Of a stretch of DNA of 39,950 bases, positions 33,891 through 39,950 are shown piece by piece; within the stretch, counting starts at the first letter, position 1, and each line of letters starts with the position of its first letter. The stretch comes from an uncultured Opitutia bacterium (GTDB lineage: Bacteria; Verrucomicrobiota; Verrucomicrobiia; Opitutales; CAJWYM01): the NCBI GenBank assembly GCA_913049555.1, contig CAJWYM010000035.1, positions 1 through 39,950 of the forward strand, given 5' to 3'. Both the position numbers and the translations under genes were made by a program. Below the pieces are notes generated by a model, which saw only the letters and a program-made list of their open reading frames with translations, did not search any database and was not told the DNA's origin.

Positions 33891-34208
33891 GTGGCTAGTG
33901 AATGGATTCATGAAATATACTTTTAATAGGGTGGTGAGAAGTAAAATTGTCTTTTTGGGCTTAATTCCGTGTTTTAAAATTTCTACTGTTTTTTGAAGAC
34001 AATTAAAACTAATAAAAATCAAAAAACGGTGGATTTTTTCATGATTCCTTACAGTCACAATGAACCATTTTTTTGTATAGGTGCAAACCCCTCTAGCGAA
34101 TCCGTTTGTAGCTTTTTATTCTGTATGGACGATTTGATTCAATTCCTAATACGCTCCTTTTTATCTTTAGTTAGGTAATTAAGGATTCGAGTTTTTTTAT
34201 ACATTTAT
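33891..34208. other. Gene-poor stretch upstream of dnaK
   Basis: About 320 bases, AT-rich, without a convincing reading frame, RNA gene or repeat that I can recognise. A plus-strand ORF at 33781-33996 has no supporting features. A small RNA cannot be excluded by eye. Confidence 0.4.
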
Positions 34209-34238
34209 AAAAAACCATATAAAATGGCATGGTTTTTT
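34209..34238. terminator. AT-rich inverted repeat, possible bidirectional terminator
   Basis: AAAAAACCAT (34209-34218) and ATGGTTTTTT (34229-34238) form a perfect 10 bp inverted repeat around a 10 nt loop. The A-run and T-run at the ends give a terminator-like shape on both strands, although the GC part of the stem is only 2 bp. There is no gene directly upstream on either strand, so its function is uncertain. Confidence 0.35.
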
Positions 34239-34481
34239 CATATTGTAATTATGAATGATGATAATTCAAATTGGGTCTGTTCCTTGATTCATACAAAACA
34301 AGGAGACTTTAGGATGTGCACTCCAAACGATGACTATTTCAAAATTAAGGGATTTGAAAAGGTGATACGACTCTATGGAAATTCGGAGCTTAAAAAATTA
34401 TGGACGCCATGCTCCAAACCGACTGTCGGATCTTTTGTCAGTGATGATTTAGTTCTCCAAAAAGGAAATCTAGTAGCATAG
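34224..34481 (+). CDS. Small hypothetical protein
   Basis: I do not recognise this 85 aa reading frame. Its first ATG lies inside the inverted repeat at 34209-34238, so the ATG at 34251 (76 aa, starting MNDDNSNWVCSLIH) may be the real start; neither has a Shine-Dalgarno. The product is hydrophilic with three cysteines (SNWVCSLIH, FRMCTPND, LWTPCSKP), without a signal peptide or membrane segment. It converges with the ABC transporter gene 34 nt away. It is listed because it is the only plausible frame in this gap, but it may be non-coding. Confidence 0.3.
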   Translation: MAWFFHIVIMNDDNSNWVCSLIHTKQGDFRMCTPNDDYFKIKGFEKVIRLYGNSELKKLWTPCSKPTVGSFVSDDLVLQKGNLVA

Positions 34482-34515
34482 TAAACATTGCTTATCAATT
34501 TTTAAAATCTATCTT

Positions 34516-36273
34516 CTATTCTTTCTTCCATTGGTCATAGGCCTCTTTATATGCATCCAGATTTCTTATAAGATTTTGGTGGGTATTGTCGCCGGCAAGT
34601 TTTCCTTTGTCAAAGAACAAAATTCTAGGTGCCTGCTTTAATAGGTCAATTCTATGAGTTACGAGCAAAGTCGTTCCTAGTTTCTTTTTGGCTCTATTTA
34701 AAATTGTTTCATAGATGACATTCTCGCTTTCTGGTTCTACGGAGGCTGTAGGTTCATCCAATAATAAAATAGTGGGATTTGTAATAAAAGTTCTAGCTAA
34801 ACTAATTCGTTGCCTTTGACCTCCAGAAAGTTTCAAGCCATTTTGGCCAACATGAGTGTCGTATGCTTTTGGCATATTTTTGATGAATGAATCTGCGTTT
34901 GAGGATTGAGTGGCAAGGTAGATTTTTTGCGCATCTATTTCTTGTTTGGCATAACGGATGTTTTCATCAATTGTACCATCAAACAAGTAATTTTCCTGCC
35001 CAACTAAACCCATTGGGGTTCTGAGGCTTTTTAAGGCAAAGCTTTTAATTGGTGTGTCATCTACTAAGATCTCCCCAGAGGTGCAGTCATAAAAGCGTGT
35101 AATTAGATGAATTAAAGTGCTTTTCCCTGATCCGCTACTGCCTGCAATAGCAACAAATTCATTTGGATGGATTGTAAAGGATACATCTTTAAGTACTGGT
35201 TCTCCTTCTGGATAATTGAAGTGGACATTTTGGAAGGTAATTTTGCCAACAATAGATGAGCTTTCGTTTTCTTCAGGACCCATTATTTCTATGGGTTCCC
35301 GCAGTAATGTCATGACTCTTTTCGCAGCAGCCCTGGCTCTTTGAGCAATGTCACTTGTTTGGGCAATCGTTCGAATCGGACTTTGCAATCTCCACCAAAA
35401 TCCTCGGTAGGCAAGGAGGGCTCCAATTGTAAAATGAGTATCTCCATTTAAGATTAGCCATCCTCCAACCCCTAACATGATTAAATTGTTAATAAAGCCA
35501 AAACTTGAGATTAGGGGCATAAGAGTATTACGCATCCGACTGGCTTGAATGCTAGATTGGTAAAATTGATCTGCTTTTTTATCAAATGCTTTTTGTTCGA
35601 GTGTCTCTTGAGTAAATATTTGAGTAATCGTAATTCCTGCCAACCGATCTTGAACAAAGGAACCGATGTTTCCTAATTGTTTGCGAACCGCTTCGTATAC
35701 AGTTTTTACTCTTTTATTATAATATTTTATGAAAATAAAAGCAAAAGCTAAGGGTAAAATGGAAAGAGATCCTACTAGTGGGCTGATCCATAGAACCATA
35801 GCCGCAACAATAATAAAAGTGACAACCTCCTCTAATAAACTTGTAAATCCCTGTAAAACAGATTGCTCCATTGCATCAACATCACTTGTTATTCTAGCTA
35901 CAAGCTCTCCAGTACTAGAATTTTTATGATAGTTCAGCGATTGAGCTTCAAATTTTCGAAAAATATTGGATCTTATATCTCGGATAAAAGCTTGGCCTGA
36001 TCTTTCAAGTAAATAACTATGAATTGCATGTAATAAAATCCCTATAAAATAAGTAGCACTCATTAGGATTAACCAATAAAAAAGACTTTTTTGGCTTAGA
36101 GAGGATTCTATCAATCCATCTGCTACCCAGCCCCAGACCAAGGGGTGAAAGTTTGTAAGAGGAACGGATAAAATTAACAAAGTGAGTGAGACAAAAAGAC
36201 TGATTTTGTAGATCCTTAGGAATTTCCAAACTTCTTGGATAATTTCTCTATTTGTCAAATCCGTATCTTTCAT
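34516..36273 (-). CDS. ABC transporter, fused permease and ATP-binding protein
   Basis: This 585 aa half-transporter of the MsbA/MdlB/LmrA type has an N-terminal six-helix membrane domain (about residues 20-320) and a C-terminal nucleotide-binding domain. Walker A is GSSGSGKST, the signature is LSGGQRQRISLARTF, and Walker B is TILLLDEPTASVEP; the Q-loop (VGQENYLFDG) and the H-loop His (VTHRIDLL) are present. One Walker B detail differs from the common form: DEPTASVEP instead of DEPTSALD. It probably acts as a homodimeric exporter of a lipid or hydrophobic compound; the substrate is not predictable. It stands alone, with a divergent promoter region shared with nadE. Confidence 0.92.
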   Translation of the reverse strand: MKDTDLTNREIIQEVWKFLRIYKISLFVSLTLLILSVPLTNFHPLVWGWVADGLIESSLSQKSLFYWLILMSATYFIGILLHAIHSYLLERSGQAFIRDIRSNIFRKFEAQSLNYHKNSSTGELVARITSDVDAMEQSVLQGFTSLLEEVVTFIIVAAMVLWISPLVGSLSILPLAFAFIFIKYYNKRVKTVYEAVRKQLGNIGSFVQDRLAGITITQIFTQETLEQKAFDKKADQFYQSSIQASRMRNTLMPLISSFGFINNLIMLGVGGWLILNGDTHFTIGALLAYRGFWWRLQSPIRTIAQTSDIAQRARAAAKRVMTLLREPIEIMGPEENESSSIVGKITFQNVHFNYPEGEPVLKDVSFTIHPNEFVAIAGSSGSGKSTLIHLITRFYDCTSGEILVDDTPIKSFALKSLRTPMGLVGQENYLFDGTIDENIRYAKQEIDAQKIYLATQSSNADSFIKNMPKAYDTHVGQNGLKLSGGQRQRISLARTFITNPTILLLDEPTASVEPESENVIYETILNRAKKKLGTTLLVTHRIDLLKQAPRILFFDKGKLAGDNTHQNLIRNLDAYKEAYDQWKKE

Positions 36274-36485
36274 TTTTATAAAAATCAGAGAGTAAAGTCG
36301 TAGGCTAAATCATTAAGTAGTACGCAATAGAATTCTATTATTATTAAATGAAAGCAAATAACGAGCTTCTAAATCTCATAGATATTTTAAAAAAGAATAA
36401 AACCTTTTATTGATTGCTGATTTCAGAAGTGAATTGCAACAGAATTTTATTTTGCTTCTGTTCTTAGATTTATAATAATCAAATT

Positions 36486-38117
36486 ATGAAAATTGGAATA
36501 GCTCAAATCAATACAATCGTTGGGGATATTGAGGGAAACCGAAGTCTAATACTTGAGGCTTATAAAGATCTCTGCTCTGAAGGGGCTGAACTTGTCCTAT
36601 CCCCAGAATTAGCAATTTGTGGATATCCTCCTAGGGATTTATTGTTTAAAAGTGAATTTGCTCTCAAGAACGAACAGGCATTGGAATCAATCGCTGGAGA
36701 AGTAGGCGAAGTCCCTTTAATTACAGGTTGGGTCGAGAAGAATTATGCTCCAAGTGGGAAACCATTTTACAACAGTGTCTCCGCCTGCTCCAATGGGAGA
36801 ATTTTATTCACATCTCACAAATGTCTTTTACCTACTTATGACGTATTTGATGAAAATCGTTATTTCGAATCTGGAAAAGAGCCCATACTGATTCAATTAG
36901 CCGGCAAAAAGATTGCGATTACAGTATGTGAAGACATTTGGAACCATCCCTCAGTTAAAACGAGAAATCACTATTCGAGAAATCCATTGGAGAGCTTAGA
37001 GGGTAAGAAAGTGGATGTATTGTTGAATTTATCTGCAAGTCCTTGGCATTTAGGCAAAGAAGATCTGAGAAATAAAATCTTGCATGACATCGCAAAGAGC
37101 TACGAATGTTCCGTCGTTTATTGTAATTTGGTTGGAGGCAATGATGAGTTGATCTTTGATGGTCATAGTTTAGCGTATAATTCTACTGGGGATTGTGTTG
37201 CTGAGTTGAAGGCTTTTGAACAAGAGCTTCGAGTCATTGATACGGAATCCAAAGGATTGAATGGGCCCCCAATAAGAGAAATAGAATCCATTGAAAAAGC
37301 ATTGACTATGGGGCTTCGCGACTATTCTCATAAAAGTGGATTTAATAAGGCATTGATTGGATTGAGTGGTGGGATTGATTCTGCGGTTACGGCTGTTTTA
37401 GCTGTAGAAGCACTCGGTTCTGAAAACGTGATTGGGATCAGTTTGCCCTCTACCATTTCCAGTGAACATAGTCGGGTGGATGCTGAAAAATTGGCTAAAA
37501 ATTTGGGCATGGAGTTTCATACGGTTCCTATTGAAAAACTTGTCAACGCAGCAGAAAATAGTTTAGAGAATTTATTTATTGGAAGAGAAAAGGATGTTAC
37601 TGAGGAGAACATTCAGGCAAGGAGTCGAGGACTAATTATGATGGCTTTGTCCAACAAATTAGGAGCATTATTACTTACGACCGGAAATAAGAGTGAGTTG
37701 GCAGTGGGTTACTGCACTCTATATGGCGATATGTGTGGTGGGCTTGCTGTGATCTCTGATTTGGCTAAAATGAAAGTGTTCGAATTGGCAAGGTTTATGA
37801 ATCGCAATAAAGAGGTGATTCCTGTAAACACAATCGAAAAACCCCCTTCTGCTGAATTAAGACCGGATCAAATCGATGAAGACTCTCTTCCTTCTTACGA
37901 GATTTTAGATGAAATCCTAGAAATGTATGTAGAAGAATTTAAGTCTTCTGAGGAAATTATTAAGAGTGGATTTGAGGATCCAGTTGTGAGAGATATTATA
38001 AGGAAGGTAGACCTAAACGAATACAAAAGAAAACAGGCGGCTCCAGGGCTCAAAATCACACCCCTTGCGTTTGGAATTGGAAGGAGAATTCCATTGGTGC
38101 AAAAGTATATTAGCTAG
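36486..38117 (+). CDS. nadE: Glutamine-dependent NAD+ synthetase
   Basis: NadE amidates nicotinic acid adenine dinucleotide to NAD+. The 543 aa protein has an N-terminal glutaminase domain of the nitrilase fold with triad residues Glu41 ([15 protein letters not shown]), Lys112 ([11 protein letters not shown]) and Cys148 ([11 protein letters not shown]). The C-terminal synthetase domain has the P-loop SGGIDS at residues 294-299, [38 protein letters not shown] and [19 protein letters not shown]. Both active sites look intact. The 212 nt gap to the divergent ABC gene has a TATAAT at 36471-36476 but no good -35; AACAGAA/TTCTGTT (36438-36444/36456-36462) is a small inverted repeat there. Confidence 0.96.
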   Translation: MKIGIAQINTIVGDIEGNRSLILEAYKDLCSEGAELVLSPELAICGYPPRDLLFKSEFALKNEQALESIAGEVGEVPLITGWVEKNYAPSGKPFYNSVSACSNGRILFTSHKCLLPTYDVFDENRYFESGKEPILIQLAGKKIAITVCEDIWNHPSVKTRNHYSRNPLESLEGKKVDVLLNLSASPWHLGKEDLRNKILHDIAKSYECSVVYCNLVGGNDELIFDGHSLAYNSTGDCVAELKAFEQELRVIDTESKGLNGPPIREIESIEKALTMGLRDYSHKSGFNKALIGLSGGIDSAVTAVLAVEALGSENVIGISLPSTISSEHSRVDAEKLAKNLGMEFHTVPIEKLVNAAENSLENLFIGREKDVTEENIQARSRGLIMMALSNKLGALLLTTGNKSELAVGYCTLYGDMCGGLAVISDLAKMKVFELARFMNRNKEVIPVNTIEKPPSAELRPDQIDEDSLPSYEILDEILEMYVEEFKSSEEIIKSGFEDPVVRDIIRKVDLNEYKRKQAAPGLKITPLAFGIGRRIPLVQKYIS

Positions 38118-38421
38118 AGAAAACAAGAAAGGTCTAATTGGGCTTCTTGGGAAAGTAGATTCTAAAAGGGGAATGAACCCATTCGTGTGGAGTAAATTAT
38201 TTTGAAAAAAGATCCCTAAATCTATTCGAATTTTAATGAATTTGACTGGCAATTTAGTTCAAAATTAAAATTGTGAAGATTCTATTTTTATTCCAAGTTT
38301 GATTTTATAACTAGTTGGATGCATATTCATAAGATTGTTAATATCCAAGAGAGCACTGATACAAGCTCAGTTCTTTTTAACGACTCGCCTCCCTAATTTC
38401 TTTTAATCTACCCTTTTTATT
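38118..38421. other. Intergenic stretch after nadE
   Basis: About 300 AT-rich bases without a credible gene, RNA, terminator or repeat. A minus-strand frame at 38013-38252 overlaps the nadE end and is a shadow. Confidence 0.5.
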
Positions 38422-39564
38422 ATGAGATGGATCCCTTATTATTTATTTATTTTTATGAGTGTTGAATTCGCTTTTGCGATCCAACCAGATCGCGTAGTTC
38501 CTTACAAAAATTTCGGAGATTCAAGTTTAAAGTTAGATATTTATTATCCTAACAATCAAAAACCGGAAACCGGTTCGGCGGTTATGCTCTTTTATTTTGG
38601 AGGTGGTTGGAATGGAGGATCTACGAGTGCCTTTGCCAAACAATCTAAGTATTTATCGAGCCGAGGAATCGTTTGTATTTGTGTGGAATATCGAACGAAA
38701 AAAAGCCATGGAGTCGACCCCTTTGAGTGTGTTAAAGATGCCAGATCCGCTTATCGTTTTGTTTATGAGAATGCAACGGATCTTGGGATTGATCGGGATC
38801 AAATTTTAACGGGTGGTGGGTCTGCTGGGGGGCATTTGGCAGTTGCCTGCTCAACGGTCAATACAATCAATGATGTTGCCGACGACCTGAGTATCCCAAT
38901 CGAGCCAAAAGCTCATGTTTTGTTCAATCCGGTTTATGACAATGGCCCTGGAGGATATGGGCATGATCGGGTGGTTTCTAACTGGAAGGCATTTTCTCCA
39001 TTACACAATATAAATGCTCAAATGCCGCCAACTTTAGTGATGTTTGGAGATCAGGACAAATTAATGAAAGTTTCCAAAATGAAAGAATTTAAGGTGAAAA
39101 TGGAATCTGTAGGAGTTCGTAGTGAACTTGTCTTGTATGAGGGTCAAGCGCATGCTTTTTTTAACAAAGCGAAGTATTCAGAAACAGTTTTGGAAATGGA
39201 TCAGTTTCTGCAATCCCTTGGATACTTATCCGGACCTGCTACGATCAAAATTTCAAAAGCTGAACCTATGGGCGATCTAGAAGTTGAAAAATACAACAAA
39301 GCTCTCATAGATGCAGTGAAGCAAGGAAATATTGGTAAAGTCTCCGAATCATTAGATCATGGAGCTGATATTCATGTCAGATTCCAAAATGAGAATACGC
39401 CTTTGCACCTGGCAATTGTAAAAGGGAATTATGAAATGGTGAGGACATTGGTTGAATTCGGAGCAGATATTGGTATTGAAAATAAATATGGAACGGACTC
39501 TTTAGAATTAGCAATTAAAAGAAAACAAAACGAAATTGTTGATTATTTAAAAAAACAAATGTAG
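38422..39564 (+). CDS. Secreted alpha/beta-hydrolase (esterase/lipase-like) fused to ankyrin repeats
   Basis: The 380 aa product has a signal peptide (about residues 1-19, cut near FAFA). The hydrolase domain follows (about 25-268): the oxyanion region is FYFGGGWNGGS, the nucleophile Ser134 lies in GGSAGG, Asp210 or Asp212 (VMFGDQDKL) and His244 (EGQAHAFF) complete the likely triad. This is the BD-FAE/hormone-sensitive-lipase-like pattern. After a short linker, residues 291-378 form about 2.5 ankyrin repeats (ALIDAVKQGNIGKVSESLDH, TPLHLAIVKGNYEMVRTLVE). The combination in one secreted protein is unusual. A sulfatase gene ends nearby, so a role in polysaccharide or ester breakdown outside the cytoplasm is possible but only inferred. 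Confidence 0.8.
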   Translation: MRWIPYYLFIFMSVEFAFAIQPDRVVPYKNFGDSSLKLDIYYPNNQKPETGSAVMLFYFGGGWNGGSTSAFAKQSKYLSSRGIVCICVEYRTKKSHGVDPFECVKDARSAYRFVYENATDLGIDRDQILTGGGSAGGHLAVACSTVNTINDVADDLSIPIEPKAHVLFNPVYDNGPGGYGHDRVVSNWKAFSPLHNINAQMPPTLVMFGDQDKLMKVSKMKEFKVKMESVGVRSELVLYEGQAHAFFNKAKYSETVLEMDQFLQSLGYLSGPATIKISKAEPMGDLEVEKYNKALIDAVKQGNIGKVSESLDHGADIHVRFQNENTPLHLAIVKGNYEMVRTLVEFGADIGIENKYGTDSLELAIKRKQNEIVDYLKKQM

Positions 39565-39693
39565 CGCTTTCATTTAAAACAGAAGTTATTTCTAAACTTC
39601 ATATTATTTGTTCATTTTGCTGCTAAGGATAGGGGTAATTTTTTTAAACCGTTGGATTGATTCATTAATCCAGACTTCCCCATTAGAATTTTG

Positions 39694-39721
39694 CTTGATT
39701 CTCATTTTCAAATGGATCAAG
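39694..39721. terminator. Imperfect hairpin between the hydrolase and sulfatase genes
   Basis: CTTGAT (39694-39699) pairs with ATCAAG (39716-39721), and inside it CATTT pairs with AAATG around TC. It lies 32 nt after the sulfatase stop in a convergent gap. No T-run follows on either strand, so termination is only a possibility. Confidence 0.3.
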
Positions 39722-39752
39722 AGGATTAAATCTTTGAAAATTTAAGACTATT

Positions 39753-39950
39753 TTATTGATTGAGTGACTTTTCGAGAACTTTCCATCCTCGAGTATCCTC
39801 ATGAAGAATGGAGGTCATTTTGAGTAAAATATCCAAGTAATCTTTGTTTTTGGCTAGATTTTCGCTTTCATAAGGATCCAATGCGTAATCGAAGAGATCT
39901 TTGCCAACAACCTTTTTAGTTTTTAGATCAATCCACTCAATGTAGCGATA
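39753..39950 (-). CDS. Sulfatase, C-terminal end (partial)
   Basis: Only the last 65 residues are in the window; the gene continues past the right edge. The visible part is YRYIEWIDLKTKKVVGKDLF, then DYALDPYESENLA, and a final helix ending in VLEKSLNQ. The pattern YRY.EW...t...v..eLyD...DP.E..Nla is the C-terminal signature of arylsulfatase/iduronate-2-sulfatase-like proteins (family PF00884). The active-site Cys/Ser, which would be near the N-terminus, is outside the window, so activity and substrate cannot be judged. Such sulfatases are numerous in marine Verrucomicrobiota and Planctomycetota that use sulfated polysaccharides. Confidence 0.85.
   Translation of the reverse strand, partial: YRYIEWIDLKTKKVVGKDLFDYALDPYESENLAKNKDYLDILLKMTSILHEDTRGWKVLEKSLNQ

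Noticed and set aside
33781-33996. Plus-strand ORF of 71 aa upstream of dnaK
   Set aside because: Phe/Ile-rich translation of AT-rich DNA overlapping the predicted dnaK promoter; no ribosome site or recognisable feature.

Overview
The window comes from a flagellated, moderately AT-rich Gram-negative bacterium. P-ring and L-ring genes (flgI, flgH, flgA) imply an outer membrane. The FliW/CsrA pair, the sulfatase at the right edge and the dnaK-groES-groEL string fit the PVC group, most likely Verrucomicrobiota (Opitutae-like). This is an inference from gene content; no rRNA or other taxonomic marker is present. Many genes lack a clear Shine-Dalgarno sequence and several start with GTG or TTG.

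Left third, 3-13394, + strand: one long flagellar operon-like run, fliK (3' end only), flgD, flgE, fliL, fliM, fliN, fliO, fliP, fliQ, fliR, flhB, flhA, flhF, a small membrane ORF, fliA, motA, motB and a small hypothetical gene. It encodes hook assembly, the C-ring, the type III export gate, the flagellar sigma factor and the stator. Spacing is tight, with 1-4 nt overlaps. A two-domain polyphosphate kinase 2 gene (13447-14931) closes this side.

Second flagellar block, 15025-22637, - strand, read from right to left: flgF, flgG, flgA, flgH, flgI, flgJ (rod-binding domain only), flgN, flgL, fliW, csrA. It supplies distal rod, rings, hook-filament junction and the post-transcriptional FliW/CsrA switch. 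flgK, fliD, flagellin, flgM and flhG are not in the window.

Housekeeping section, 22717-29396: a nitrilase-family amidase, serine acetyltransferase-like cysE, tmk and holB, a GT4 glycosyltransferase on the + strand, then rsmI and pheA on the - strand. Chaperone section, 29584-33814, - strand: dnaK, groES, groEL with a predicted promoter, an internal GNRA-loop hairpin and a good intrinsic terminator. A gene-poor gap (33720-34515) follows, then an ABC exporter (-), glutamine-dependent NAD synthetase (+), a secreted alpha/beta-hydrolase with C-terminal ankyrin repeats (+) and the C-terminal end of a sulfatase (-).

I found no CRISPR array, transposon, prophage, tRNA or rRNA, and no clear new multi-gene system. 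The most unusual items are lineage-specific changes within flagellar proteins: a large phage-tail-like insertion in FlgL, a MotB peptidoglycan-binding domain lacking its usual Asp and Arg, an FlgH with no lipobox, and an FlhF with degenerate GTPase motifs. The hydrolase-ankyrin fusion and a palindrome cluster upstream of dnaK are also worth a look.
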